In this document: positions 12,501 through 24,930 of the stretch, in pieces | Layout: every line of letters begins with the position of its first letter | Numbering within the stretch: the stretch's first letter is position 1 | Assembly: GCA_043228905.1 (NCBI GenBank) | Contig: JBHGNT010000002.1 | Span: forward strand, 28,272,001 to 28,336,000 | From: Azolla caroliniana | Taxonomy: Eukaryota > Polypodiophyta | Reading direction: 5' to 3' | DNA length: 64,000 bases | Made by a program: the position numbers and the translations under genes | Notes under the pieces: model-generated | The model's database searches: none | What the model saw: the letters and a program-made list of their open reading frames with translations, nothing else | Told to the model about the DNA's origin: nothing

Positions 12501-14089
12501 CATCAAAATTAGTGGTGAGAGCTAGTTTGTTTAGTGCTATATTGATGAGAGCATTGGGCATGCATTCATTGGTGGCTCATTTCACTCAAGAAAGAAGAGT
12601 CTAAATCATTGTGGGAAGTGAAAATAAAAAAATGAAAGCAATTGGTTTTTAGAGAGAAGGCTAGTTCCTAAACTGTTAAAGATTAATGAAAGCATGAAAC
12701 ATTCATTAAAGACTCTAGTATTTGAATAAAGGCGAATGTAGAACTAATGGTTACTAAGGAGGTTAAGCATGCTAATGAATTGCGTAAAGAAGAAAGAAGA
12801 AAACCGTCCCAAGGCTGATTTACTTACCTCATCTATTCTGCTCCTGCTCCCAGGGTGAAGCATACAAATTATTCTGGCCAAACCATCCAGAATTTGTCCG
12901 AGCTGCTGCTCGTTATGGTGTCACAATTGTTCCATTTGGTGCCGTTGGTGAAGATGATGTAATTGAGGTATGTTTAGGTTTTATTTCTCATATTATTTAT
13001 TAATTGATATAAAATTGTGCGTTTTTCTCACTCATGCATATATTTGATTCCTAACTAAGATCTTTTTGTTCATGAAGCTGTTGATGGATTATGACGATAT
13101 TCAAAAAGTACCTTTCCTTTCACGAATGTTTGAGGATGCTAATATTGACGCTCTTCGAATACGGTAAGTAAATTAATGTGGTAAACTTTCAACAGCAGGT
13201 CATATATAAGAAGGGAAGAGTGAACCTTATGTTATCCTTCAATCAAGTGGTTAAATATTTTATGCTTTGTGTTTCACATTTGGATAGGCGCGGAGAGACT
13301 GGTGAAGTAGCTAACCAAGACCTATACATTCCATTGCTTGCACCGAAATTGCCACCTGGTCGCATGTATTTTCTATTCGGAAAGCCTTTCAGAACAGCTG
13401 GTATATATGAATCTTGTACCTTATGTTCTCCTTCCTACACAAAATGCCACATGCAATCAAATGAGAGATTATATCTTCAAATGTTGTCTCCACTGGAGGA
13501 CACACCGAAATAAATATATTAACGTCTATCGGAGGCCAAATTTAGTGTGTTGAGTCAAATCATGGTTACAGTAGACACACTGTTAAACCTATTTGTTTGA
13601 GCTCACAACTTTTAGTACACACCATCACACAGTTTATATTAACGCTTATGGGAAGCTGAATGGACCAATTTTGAGAGTGCATTGTTTTCATAGTAATTGA
13701 CTTCCAGCTGTGCCATTGACACATATTTAGGAGATAAATAATCATATTATATGCCTTTCTATATTAAAGAAAACTTGATGATGCAAGATGTCCTCTTGAG
13801 AATGCATAACCTAGTGGTTATTTTTAGTCTTCACAAAATGGATTAAAGAGTGATTATTGATTCTTGTTTGGCAACTGGATTTTGTTTTATTCTAGGTAAA
13901 GAAGATCTCCTTCGAAATAACAGGGAAGCTGCAGAGGAAGTCTACTACGATGTGAAAAAAGAGGTGGAGGATTGCTTGGAGTACTTATTGAAGAAAAGAG
14001 AAGAGGATCCTTACAGAGATTTCCTCCCAAGGTTCCTCTATGAGTCTACTGCAGGTGGAGACTCTCAAGCACCCACATTTAAATTATAA
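6589..14089 (+). CDS. Phytyl ester synthase / diacylglycerol acyltransferase-like protein, plastid-type
   Basis: Fourteen exons: 6589-7213, 7520-7571, 7683-7738, 9051-9209, 9448-9552, 9865-9971, 10522-10643, 11004-11112, 11199-11329, 12019-12385, 12854-12967, 13078-13163, 13288-13400, 13896-14089. They total 2,340 nt, or 779 residues, with GT-AG junctions that keep frame. An N-terminal esterase/hydrolase domain has the conserved LPGMDGTGLG junction and nucleophile motif GDSLGG (Ser272). Likely partners are Asp412 in SGKDQMLP and His441 in DSGHTLLL. A C-terminal acyltransferase domain carries VGYHMLMG (His527) and YPGGAREAL. Known Arabidopsis relatives (PES1/PES2) esterify phytol and diacylglycerol in plastoglobules during stress and senescence. 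Residues 1 to about 60 are Ser/Arg-rich, fitting a transit peptide. A Ser-Pro tract follows (about residues 85-155), which explains why the protein exceeds the usual length of about 700. The ATG at 6589 is the first in frame; upstream is CT/GT-repeat leader. Exact substrate is inferred from family. Confidence 0.9.
6843..7047 (+). repeat. Microsatellite-encoded Ser/Ala/Pro tract inside exon 1
   Basis: Imperfect CCATCA, GCATCA and CCATCG units make up about 200 bp of coding sequence. They translate to (SA)n, then (SP)n, between the presumed transit peptide and the hydrolase domain. The complement gives an artificial acidic Asp-rich frame, which I do not accept as a gene. Length variation between individuals is expected at such a tract. 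Confidence 0.85.
8325..8677 (+). repeat. Dispersed 136-bp duplication inside intron 3
   Basis: Segments 8325-8460 and 8538-8677 match almost base for base, starting with GAATGCATAGTGGGGTTTCT. A second, shorter pair around 8686-8729 and 8786-8830 shares TTTAGGAGATGCAT. Both explain part of the unusual 1.3-kb length of this intron, the longest in the gene. Confidence 0.8.
10005..10200 (+). mobile_element. Probable tRNA-derived SINE in intron 6
   Basis: A head reading TTGTCTCAGCGGTAGAGC matches the tRNA A-box context. About 35 nt on, TGTTCAAAGCC fits a degenerate B box. A tRNA-unrelated body and a CT-rich end follow. This is the organisation of RNA polymerase III SINEs. No convincing target-site duplication was found, so the ends are approximate. 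Confidence 0.5.
11328..11790 (+). repeat. Threefold tandem repeat that duplicates a 5' splice site
   Basis: Copies begin at about 11328, 11480 and 11634 (periods 152 and 154 bp). Each begins ACAGGTAGTGGAGTTT, which in the first copy is the real exon 9 end and 5' splice site (AACAG|GTAGTGG). The remainder of each unit shares TAATGAACTTTACTATGTTT. The intron therefore offers two further copies of its own donor site downstream. Confidence 0.85.
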
Positions 14090-16795
14090 CTAATAACGAA
14101 CTTCGGCCTTACATTAGTTCCCAGGAAATTAGTTTGTTGTAATGATGCATGTATGTATGTAACATATCCTCCCCTTTCAATATTGGTATTGGTTTCTTTT
14201 TTGCTAGTGTATACTATTTACAATTCTTTTAGATCCATTGTCATGAGGGGGGGAAGGGGGCACAGGAATTCAGCATCCAACCTTCTGGCTTTCTTTCAAG
14301 GAAGTAAAACACTCAATGCGTCTGTATATATTTTTTCCCAAGAATGATTTTATTTTCTTGAGGAATATAAAAAAAATTACATCATTATCTCTCTCATGAA
14401 TTGATTTGGATTTTGCCTCGTGATATTTAAACTCAAGGAATTTCATAAATGCATTAATCTAAATAATAAATTTATACGTCACCCCCAAACCTTGTACTAA
14501 TTGCAATCTAGAGATGCGAATTTATAAGAAATAGTATATGGTAAAAGAATTAGGTACACGGATAAATGTGACTGAATGATTCTTAAAATTTCAATAACGT
14601 GCCCTCAATCAAAATTGTACACTAGGAACTTTTGGACTACTCAAACGGTGTCTATCTCAAGCATACCATACAATACTTCCATGTTGCATCACTAATGGCA
14701 TCTGCCTATACTGAGAAGAATGTGATACTGTGAGAATATTCATTGATCGTATTTTTAAAACACACTTCTACACTCTAAAGCGTGGGAATTGACACATTTG
14801 TAAGAGTTGCTTAAGTATGAAATTAATCAGAAGGAATGCAAACAAAGACATTTCTCAATTCCAAATATGAGTTTTTTTTAATTAATATATACACGAAATG
14901 AGCAAATCGTAGGTTGTTGGTAATATGCTGAATTTGGAAACAAGGTTTCCTTAACATCATTTCACGACATTATATGCCTAATATAAATAGTTCTATGCAT
15001 CACAATATTCATTGTTTAAAAGCCAGAATGAAACTTTTCTGTATTGCTTTCATAGTTGGGTGGGACATGGACCTTTAGTATAGATAATGACATAAGAAAA
15101 CCCATACAAAGCTCTCCCTTTAATAGCGTTTCATTTGGGCTGGTTTCTAAATCAAGATATAAAAACCCTTTTTCTCAAGATAATATGCACAAAGATGGAA
15201 TTAATTTGATATCAAGTAGCATTGCTAGATTTACATCCATGTGAGTAGATACAAGGGTTTGACCGGTACTTGGCAGCATCTCAACTTTGTTGTGCCCATC
15301 TTTTGTGTATAGACAAATACATTACATCCTTATAAAAAAATTCACTTCTAATTGTAAATGTGTTTTGTCATCTCACTCATGGCAAATATGCTTTGTGATC
15401 ATTGGATTCATCCTTTGTTATGTGCGCTATATATACATATACATGAATGCACTTCAAAATCTGGCAAAACATAATTTCTAATGAAACAAAGAAATAATGT
15501 GCAAAATAATCAAAGAACATGCACTGTCTAAAGTAATTATGCCAGCTTACCTGATTAGTAGTTCCAGTAAACAGCATCACTTCATAATTTCCAAACACCC
15601 AGTCCAAAAATAGTACTAAAAAAGCAAGCCAAATACAAACTTCACATCCTTAAAATGAAATTACATAGATTCTACTACTATCCATGTTAAGGATAATCTT
15701 GATGACTTGTTTAGGTTAGATATGCCTGAATGACACTCAAATTAGACATATGAATGTACAAATAGGATTCAAAATAGCTGCGTATAGGAACGTGACAGAT
15801 AAGTTTCAGATACTAGTGCACATCCATTCAACGTTTTCGAAATTGATCAAGAATGGCATATCATATCCACCCAATCTCACTCTCTTCCTTAACAAGAGTT
15901 TATTAAGGACATACCTACTGCACTACACATGTAACAAAATCGCCAATAAGAAAGTACTTGTGGTGGACAGAGTCAAGGATCCAAGTAATTCTCTCTTGTG
16001 CCTGTAGTATGTACAAGAAAAGAAAAGGTTCAACAAGTTTGACACAAAATATCTGATCTCTTTGATAACAGCTTTCTCGGAGGACTTTAATAAGGCATGA
16101 ACTGTTCTTGGTTTCTGACAGGAGTCTGATTGAGGTCTTCGATGAAAACTGGATATCTTGGCCATTTACCGCATGCCAATTTCAAGAGTGTTATAATATT
16201 CTGATCTCCTATCTCCCTGCATTATATTTTATTTGTGAAAGAGCAGCTATTTATACCTAGGATCCTCTGCATAGAAGAAATTTTCAATCCTTGGCACACT
16301 GCACCTCCAAATAGTGTAAGCATTCACACTACAAAGTTATTCGGTTCCTTTTAAATCATTCAGGCACTTTGAGATGATGGAAACAATCAATGGTGGACGG
16401 TCATCATGTAAGACATCATTAATATGCTGAATTGTTCCACTTGCAGCAATATCTTTATGATCAAGACCTATAGCAGCAGAGCATTATTTTTAGTTGCTGA
16501 TAAAAGATAATTGAACAATAAACACGCTTCCTCTTCCTAATAAATTATGGGGAAACACTCGAAAATACTGCTGACATTTTTGTATTTCCCCAAATGCCCC
16601 TGAGTTTATTTATTTCACAAATACCAGTGTTCAGGTGTTCAGCCCCCATAGAAAGAAAAAGGTGATGAGTTGACCAGATAATTGCTCTTTCTGGGGTTGA
16701 CAGTTCAAAGGTGGTGAAATAATGAAAACTTAGGAGCATTACAGAGTACCGATAGGAAACATGAATTGAAAAGCGCGCGCACACACACACACTCA
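14090..16795. other. Intergenic region between two convergent genes
   Basis: The plus-strand acyltransferase gene and the minus-strand trihelix gene converge here, so both 3' untranslated regions and terminators should lie inside. Only short chance frames occur. A minus-strand block at about 16000-16140 has some coding look but could not be tied to the trihelix gene. Confidence 0.5.
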
Positions 16796-18125
16796 TCAAG
16801 ATCTACCTTTATCACAATCTTTTATTCCAAGCTCAGGCGTACTATGATCGAGTTGTACCATGGCATCTCTTCCAGCATAGCTACATTCAATTTGGTCATC
16901 AACATCAATTTTTTTACTACATGGATCAGATTTTTCATCTAGAATAATCTGGGCGTTACATGTATTAATTCTACTTGAGATTTGGGTGACATTAGCTGGT
17001 ACGTCTTTGTTTATTAGAGCATATGGACACTTAGGTTGTCCTGTATGGGCATCACTGGTTGTCTGTTCTTCTTTTGGATGAATCTGACAATTTCTTGTAT
17101 CAATTCTATTTGAGATGTGGTGGATATTACTGTTGTCTCTGTTTCTCAGATTATCTTCATGAACGAGTCCAATATGTGCATCAACGATTGTACTCTCATC
17201 TTCTTCTGGAGTAATCTTACTGTTACTTGTAACAAATTTATCTGAGCTTTGGTGGACATTGGATGTAACATTTTTGTTTGCCATACAATCTTCATAAACA
17301 CGTTGTCCTATATGGGCATCACTGCATTGTTGAACATTAGATGATGTGTCTGTACTCCCAAGTTCAGATTCCTTTTCCTGAAGATCATGTTGATGAGGTT
17401 TTCCTAAGGTAATACTTTGATCATGTACAGATTTGGCTTCTGATGGGAAAAACAAAAGGCAGTAAGAAAAGTTACGTTTTACGAAATAACAACTCTAAAC
17501 ATGTGAAAAAGGAAGTTTCTTTCTATATCTTAAGATCCGTTTGGAAAGGAAACAACAAAAAAGAGATGAAAGGAAACAAAAATGTGCATAGATGGATATA
17601 TAGCAGCATCTATAACATATCATGCATTATGTAGGGGGCTACGTGGAGCATTTTGCTTGAGAAATATTGTCACAATTTACCTTGTTTTTCACTTGGAATG
17701 GCTACTGGAGCACATGTTGAGTTACCCATTCCATCTAACGCAGCAAAAGTTTGTTCATCCAATTTAAAACATAAGCCCTCTGCGTTTCTCTCCTCTAAAT
17801 TCATTTTCCAAAAGCTTTCTTTACCAGGAGGTCTAGAACTCTCCCAATTCTTGACCTTTGAAAAGGCAAGCATTAACTTATTCCACTTGTCTCTGCATTG
17901 TGGTCCAGTTCGATTGATCCCACTGTTATGACAATACGCTGATATCTCTTGCCACTTCTCTTTGCTTGTTTTTTGAAGAATTTCTTTTCCCAATTGTTCA
18001 AGTTCTTTCTCTTGCTTTTCCTTTGCTTCAATCAATACCAAATGTTCATGTGTTTGCCATCGGTGTCTGTATACATATTTCTTTTCCTTGACATCAATAG
18101 GTTGTGTTGCAGATTTAGAGGCCAT
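16796..18125 (-). CDS. Trihelix (GT factor, ASR3-like) transcription factor
   Basis: Two exons, 18125-17681 and 17439-16796, join as CAA G|AA with GT-AG ends and give 362 residues. Residues about 21-95 form a single trihelix/MYB-SANT-like DNA-binding domain with the three spaced tryptophans Trp23, Trp58 and Trp81 (RWQTHEHLVLIEAK ... KWQEISAYC ... QCRDKWNKLMLAF). The amphipathic fourth-helix segment ESFWKMNLEERNAEGLCF follows. Arabidopsis ASR3 and relatives are nuclear repressors; target and biology here are inferred only. Exon 2 is disordered, polar and built of about 43-residue imperfect repeats (DAHIGQ ... SNVHQ.S..), unlike known relatives. Start: ATG at 18125 begins a typical MASKSATQ N-terminus; an in-frame ATG at 18209 would add 28 residues. 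The stop is at 16796-16798. A further 3' exon through the AAAG|GTAGAT site just before the stop cannot be excluded. Confidence 0.82.
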
Positions 18126-18930
18126 ATCCCTGAAACCTACTAGTCTCCATGAACTAATTTTACTTGAGATATGGTGATGAAAAGATGGATGGAAGAAAAG
18201 ACACCTCATACTGCAGGAATAGTGTTATTCCATAAGTTATTAAAGCCCTGAAATAAGAAACAGAACATATACAAACTGCTAACAAACTGAAATGGAAACA
18301 GACACTATGCCTCAATTGCTTGACTTTAAAACGGTAATACCTAAACATATATTTGACTATTGAGATGAAATGTCGATGATCCGAAGAATGTCCACCATCA
18401 ACTAAAATTTTCCAAATTTATGCATGATACCAAATGTTAACGCTGGCCATTATTCTGGGACAACGCATAAGACATTGGAATTAAAAATGGAGTTGTTTCT
18501 CACTATTTACATCGAATTCGAGCATAGAAATTGACGTTTTGAGCAGGTAAATAAAGTTTATTTTCACTCTTACATAAGATTTGAGATGGAAACTAAAGAT
18601 TGTTTCATAGATAATGCATAGAACGAGGATTTCATTCATTAGCACATACAAATCTGGGCAGGAAACACGATATGTATTTCAACTCATACACAGTCTAAGA
18701 TAAGAACGCACATTGAAATTTTTGTGCAAAAACTTAAATGTTTAGTGGGTTGTTTTCCACTGAAAGTTTACATGCTGGATTCGTAAGCAAAATAAAAACA
18801 AAAGAGAGAATGAGCCAATTTTCGTTTGGACACTAACCAGAATATGAAAGGAATGGTGAAAGAAAGCGATGAAATGCGCAGCTGCAGAAGAGAAATTTTT
18901 CTTCGTTTGTTGTAAGCATCAAAATCACGA

Positions 18931-18933
18931 AGA

Positions 18934-18973
<40 letters not shown>
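18931..18973. repeat. (GA)n microsatellite
   Basis: About 40 bp of AG repeats lie about 830 bp upstream of the trihelix start codon. On the gene's own strand it reads (CT)n, a frequent plant leader motif, so it may lie in a 5' untranslated exon. That is inference. Confidence 0.85.
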
Positions 18974-18977
<4 letters not shown>

Positions 18978-19081
18978 ACGTGTCCGAATGTATTTTATAC
19001 GTATACGTAGGTATCGTATTTGTTTATATTTTATACGTGTGTCTTCGTATCTGTGTAATGTTATTTTCATGCATATTGATT

Positions 19082-19112
<31 letters not shown>

Positions 19113-19325
19113 GTTCATAGTTGTGTCGTGTTCAGACAAACATAGGGACAAAAGTCATGGAAATCTGCCGACCCACTCACGTATTTCCCGAACCCAATTT
19201 GACACCTAGGGTTTCCATTTGACCCAATTGTTTTGGGTTGGGGAAGGGGACAAAACAAAAGAGCCATAACCAATGTCCACATACTTTATTGTTGTTGTTG
19301 TTGTTGTTGTTGCAGGGACTTGATA

Positions 19326-19431
19326 AGAGGCCTTCAATAATCCATAGATAAGCTTGGAACACCTGAAGGGTTTCAACAAGAAGCGTTCAATAATCCATAG
19401 ATAAGCTTAGAACACCTAAAGGGTTTCAACA
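19326..19431. repeat. 53-bp tandem duplication
   Basis: Two copies share TTCAATAATCCATAGATAAG and GGGTTTCAACAAG, starting 53 bp apart at 19333 and 19386, with a few substitutions. It directly follows the (GTT)n tract at 19289-19312. Confidence 0.85.
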
Positions 19432-20628
19432 AGAGGCCGCATGCCTCTATTAAAAAAACAAAGGCAATTTTCTCATGTCGATTTACTAGCAATTTGGAGG
19501 ATTATCCCCTCTCACACTCTCCATCACTAAAATAAAAGAGATTCATCACTCAAATAAATATAAATAGTTGAGGACAATTGTATGTGTGGATGAATTTTGG
19601 AAACACATCTAGCCATGTTGCTCTTATGTATGGACAATTTAATACAGTTCTTGTCCAAAATTGGCTCCCTTAATACCTCCAATATGAGGTTTAGCACTTT
19701 TAATGAGACTAGTGGCCACTCGATGAATGTAAGCAAGACCAATATATGGTGGTTGAAAAGATCAACCCCTTACTTTACCTGCAAAAACTCACATCATTAT
19801 TCGCACACAATGAGATGGGCAGTTATGCTCCTTGGCCCTCATAACCCAAAGAGTGTAATGTGGCTATCAATGCTCATCCAAGGAGGATCATAGATGCACA
19901 ACATGCCAATTGACCCGAGATTGAGGATGAGAAGCACTTTGTGCACAAATCTGTTGCATATAATAAAGGCGTTGATAATCACACACACAATGGAACAACC
20001 TCAAGGAACTTCTAACAAAGCTGCTGACGTGTAATTGGATTGTTCAGCATATGCAATTGAAAACATTGTATGCTTTTATTCATCATAATTTCAAAACATA
20101 AATGCATCCTTACATCAAAGTTGAGGATCCTAATTACATTCAATTCCAAAGGATATCCATGGAATACAGTTAATTAGCCTATAAATCATAATTAAGGATA
20201 ATATATTACTGTAACCCGAGTGATATGATCAAAGTTACTGATTTGTAAATTTAGCTTCTACTGCTCTCAATGCAAGATTTTGATTTGACCAATTAGGACA
20301 TGCTCTGACTTTATAATAAAGATCAATTAGTAATTACCCATGTTCTTAGCAGAAAATCCTTTCATAATTAGTGGAGGGAATCTAAAAAATAGGTGAACCT
20401 ATGCTCTGAGTTTCTAGCATTTACAAGCAGTTTTTAGCCATTTTACATTTAAGAGATGTCTTATTATTTCTCCACAAGACATTTTATCTCAATCCCTTTT
20501 TTCACACTTGCGCAAGTCCATTTGCAAAGTCTATATGTATTTCTAATGTTGAAGTACTGAATATACAGTAAGGAATATGAAAGCATGTAGGTTATGAATC
20601 ATGATCCAAAACATGGCCTTTCGTTGGC

Positions 20629-23600
20629 TTATAGCTTGCTTTCTAGGTGAAAAGCATCATGTGTCACTGATTTTGTGTTTGGAAGATTTCTCATATCATG
20701 TGTGAGCTTTGACATCTGATTTATTTCAGCTATCATAAATTCTGATAGGTAAGGAAAATCAACATTAATCTCGTCTTTAAAAGCATTCCCTGATCGTTTG
20801 AAGTATGTGGAAGATGCACTTTCAAGCATTTTTCTTAATTCGATGGCATATTCTTCAGGGTGGTGTCTTAAATGCCCTGTGAAAACAAGATTTCATTATT
20901 TCATCATATCAATGAATTGATAAAACAAATTAATATGATTCAAGACTAAACACCCAATATTGACAAGCATCATACCTACATGCTCTGATTGTTTCCACAC
21001 AACTAAAGAAACTTTCCCACCAAGTTTCCGAAGATTGGAAGCAAACATGCGTGTTGTCTGGGCAGGGGCAAGCTCATCATCCTCTGAGCTTAGTATAAGT
21101 ATGGGTCCAATCCTCTGGATAGGTTATCATTAATCATGAGAAATCCCAATTGCCTGAAATCGTATACAAAGTGTAGTTGCATTCCAGACAATATTCTTGA
21201 AATCAACATACTCCTCAAACAAAGAACTACAATCTCTGAATATTAGATATTGCGACGTTTTCTTAACAAGTTGAATCCAAAACCAACCATTATATCTATA
21301 ATCACCAACTTCTCTAACTTAATATTTCAAAAGTCAAGCTAAGATTAAGTTGAGCTTTGAGGCTCAAAATAATCACCATTGGAATATACAGGTAGCATTG
21401 GTATAATATCTTCTTGACATCATACAATTAGTGTTTTCCTCTTTAATCCCCATCTAATTATTTGGACAGTTACTCCCTGTATTCGAAAGCAATTTGTTAC
21501 AGTGACTAGGTGGCGGTGTGCTTATTTTGCCTAGAAATATACGAATTTCTAGTTTCTTCCAATGTATAAGTTACAATCTAAAAATATTCTCACTTTGGAG
21601 ATGCAAATATGGTTATACAAAGAAAATAGGAGGAAAAATTGTCCACGTAATATCTTTCTTTCACTTCCAAGTGTTTGATGTTATAAATACAAGGTTTCAC
21701 TGATATTAATCACCTACCTCATATGTTATTAGATCTATTGAAAACTATGGACCCACCACAGGGTAATGGTATGTGTTTGGACTTGTATTTCGATAACTAA
21801 AATATATCATACATTAGCAAAAAAACTGCACTAATCTTTCTCCATTTCTTCCATATGTTATAGACTATTTATACTATTTTTTCCCAAATAAATAAATACC
21901 TCCGTATAATTTCACCCATTTAATCCCATGTAATTAGATCACTTACTAAGAAACATACCACAAATGAATAAAGTGCATGCCAGAGTTCTATTCGTTGTTG
22001 TTCAAATGTCTTTCCAAACACCGCATCAAGTCCCTTCCCAATTGCATATGTTCCATACAAAAGAGCCCTAATCGGCTTGCCTCTTTCCGAGGCTAGTACT
22101 TGGTAGCTTACAAACTTTGCACCAATATCACTAACAAAATCCATGGGACTCGAATCAAAGATAAGCCCTGCGAGATACTTCCTGATTGTTTCCAACTTGC
22201 ACTGCTATTAACATAAAGAAATGAATTAAAAGGAAAAATGGAGTCATCACATGCAATAACAAAATCTATGTTTGATGAGCATAAGCATTAATTATTGATT
22301 AGGAGCCAAGTTAAGATTAGTTAGCCTTGTTCATATCTATACTAGTAACTACAGCTGTAAATTAGTTAGCCTTAGTCCCTCCATATCTGAAATCGTAGGT
22401 ATTATCTAGACCATTGCTATTAATAAACTATGATGATCACAGTCTTGTTCATTTAGCCTTTATTTGGCTCATAATGCATAGTTTGCATATGCTCATAACA
22501 ATATATTGGTACACTCCGAGAATTTGGCAACTCTTAGATTTTCTAAACCATCATCAATATATGATTTCTGATATTTCGACTTGTTTAATGAATTATCTCA
22601 CTATCATTAAAAAAGATAACTGCAAATAAACTTGTGGTTTTAATAAGGACGGATATATTTACCTCATCAACATTGACTTGAGGGTATTTCCCAAGCAAAA
22701 TCTTGCCACACAAAAAACCCATAGATATTCATTCACATTGGATAATTTGTACAGTTCTATGGTGAAGAAGTAAACGTATTTGTTTTCCAGCTGACACCAG
22801 TAGTCTTAAGCCAGCTGAAACCTATTAGTTTTAAAAAAGTAATGAAAAAGCTATACTGAATGTTATTTTGAGAACCTGTATCATCTTATAAAGACAAGCC
22901 TTGTGACCTCCTGAGAATACTGCTAATACAACAGGACAAGGATGCCGCCCGAGATCCTATCAAACCAATACATGTCTAAAGACCCAAACGTGTTATTTAA
23001 GTTCCAAAGAGTCCAAGAATACTTCCAAGAGTCTCACCTTAGCAAGCTCAGTCAAAGCTTTCAAGGCTAAGTCAGTAGCCCAGTGTGTAAAAAATCTGCA
23101 AATGTAAAATAGATCTCAAAATACAAGACATAATATAAACCATCAAACAAGTCAATACCCATCTTCTTCTTCTTCTTCATCACCCATCAACATCACTCTT
23201 TTCCAGCTTTATCCACCACCATCATCACACACACACAGACACACATCCCACATCAGCAGAAACATCTATCATCCCAATCCTCATCAACAGCATCTTCACT
23301 CGTCCTACTTGAATATCAACATAAGAATCATGATCAAGGGTCCTCCAACTTCAGCACTGTCACTCACAGTATCAGCATCACTATTCGTCTCTTCTTCTTC
23401 TAGTATCAACATCAACATTGTTGTCTCATTTTGACTCGTTATCCATCCACATCATCACCAGCACGATCACCATAGTTATTCTTCACCTGCTCTTCTAATA
23501 TCAACATGAAAATTATCTTCTTATTGTGATTGATCATTTGACAACATAGTCAAACTCTCTTCCTCTTTCAACATCAACATCCCCATCCCCATCCCCATCA

Positions 23601-24239
23601 TCATCATCAACAACCTCGACCTTATCCTCATTCACATTATTATTTGCATTCATCAACATTACCCTCCTCATCCTCCATTAGCAATTAGCATCATCACTAT
23701 CATTTAGTAATGTGTCTGATTATCATTATTCATCAGTTCCTCATCAATCATTAGCATCATCATTATCATCGATCAAAATGTCTCACAATTATCATTTTCA
23801 GCTCCTTCAACATTTACATCATGAATTCATAAGGGTATCAAAAGAATCAGAAATAAATTAGACAAAAACCAAATGATGGACAGAAAATCCAACCAATATC
23901 TTCCCATTCAGTACCATAGATCTATCAGTAAAAATGGGGTTTTCAAGTTTTTCTTCTAAGGTATAAAAATCCATCCTGAAAAATAATATCCTAATCTGCA
24001 GAAAAACCAAGTTCAAGAGAATGGACAGTAGAGATCGACACTTACAGGTTGAGAACGTGTGGATGCAAAACAAGACAATCCCAGCCACACGATTTGTAGA
24101 GACGAGTATAGGCCATGAGATTCCTCTGCGTGCTAAGCATCCATCCTATAGCCACAACTATACCCACACGTGGACGATCGTCTTCATCGACTTTTCTGTC
24201 CCAGTACCAGAAGCTGCTTCGGAAAATTTTGGAAGCCAT
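20629..24239 (-). CDS. DUF829 / TMEM53-type alpha/beta-hydrolase
   Basis: Seven exons: 24239-24046, 23095-23038, 22956-22876, 22701-22663, 22201-21959, 21114-20976, 20876-20629. They sum to 1,002 nt, or 333 residues, with GT-AG borders and continuous frame. Family landmarks appear in order: VAIGWMLSTQRNLMAYTRLY near residue 30, HVLNLFF across junction 1-2, VFSGGHKACLY with nucleophile candidate Ser99, IFDSSPMDF, ILSSEDDELAP with Asp218, and EHVGHLRHHPEEY with His250 or His253. These are the marks of DUF829 proteins, related to animal TMEM53, a nuclear-envelope protein. The biochemical activity of plant members is largely unknown. The very short 39-nt exon 4 is supported by frame and splice signals only. 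Exon 5 may start at 22201 or 22204, since its acceptor reads TAGCAG. The 950-bp first intron is rich in CAT repeats. Confidence 0.88.
23155..23830. repeat. Long CAT/ATC-rich cryptically simple tract in an intron
   Basis: About 670 bp of intron 1 of the DUF829 gene consists mostly of degenerate CATCAT, CATCAA and CTTCTT units with few other motifs. It reads as an old, scrambled trinucleotide repeat. No open frame of interest crosses it. Confidence 0.75.
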
Positions 24240-24617
24240 AGCTTAGAGCTATGGAGCTCTGTTTTTCATGACACGACTCTCAAGCAGCCTACTCAATATA
24301 TATATGTACATATACATTGCGTGCCAATCCACGCCATCTTATTATTTACATGTAGATGTAGATCCACGGCTGCAGAGGAGGGGAGAGAATATATGACACT
24401 AGTATGTATATATGCTTATACATATACATATTATGTATGTATTATTGTATATATCAATATGTATACATCAATGAGGTGGATATACATTAAATGAAGAGAT
24501 AAGCACCAACTTCAAATTTGTTTTATGTTATTGTTGATTTTTGTTGGATTAATGGAAGTAATCACATTGTTTACCTCACAAATGATTGCATCTTATAAGG
24601 ATTCTCGTTTATATACA

Positions 24618-24830
24618 CTACATTCTATTATGATGGTAGTTTAATCCTCGTAATCCTCTATGTGGATGATATGTTGATCGGGGATAAGTTGACAGATCAC
24701 ACTAGGGCTCTAATGAAGCATATTCGATTTGAAGGATTCAGAACTAATGAGGCATATCCTAGGGATATGGACCTTGGTGTGGGGGCTTAAGGTTATCATC
24801 AAAGACTTGGCAAAATGGAGATATGATGAG
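24618..24830 (+). pseudogene. Ty1/copia reverse transcriptase relic
   Basis: The segment around 24630-24690 translates to a GSLILVILYVDDMLIGDK-like string, the catalytic YVDD region of Ty1/copia reverse transcriptase. A shifted frame from about 24729 gives MKDSELMRHILG, the block that normally follows (MKDLG-type). A frameshift and stops separate the two, and no LTRs were seen. It is a short, dead fragment. Confidence 0.65.
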
Positions 24831-24844
24831 ATAATCTCAACCCA

Positions 24845-24930
24845 ACAATTGAAGATAGCTCAATTAACAAGAGTTAGATTTTTGAATGATGAGGTGGAGG
24901 GTTCAAACCTTGTTAGGGGCCCTAGAAGTG
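24845..24930 (+). mobile_element. Possible tRNA-derived SINE head
   Basis: GATAGCTCAATTAACAAGAG resembles a tRNA A box with its TAGCTCA lead. About 30 nt later GAGGGTTCAAACCTTG gives a good B box. The spacing suits a polymerase III promoter of a SINE. The body and 3' end were not delimited, and it abuts the Ty1/copia relic. Confidence 0.4.

Larger units (their letters stand above)
18126..20628. other. Intergenic DNA upstream of the trihelix gene
   Basis: It holds the promoter and leader of the minus-strand trihelix gene and the 3' flank of the next minus-strand gene. No further gene was recognised. Low-complexity tracts include a (GA)n run, (CATA)n at 19087-19112 and (GTT)n at 19289-19312. 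Confidence 0.5.

Noticed and set aside
15923-16165. Minus-strand block that could be a third exon of the trihelix gene
   Set aside because: It has a plausible acceptor near 16135 but no recognisable similarity, and the gene already has a good stop at 16796.
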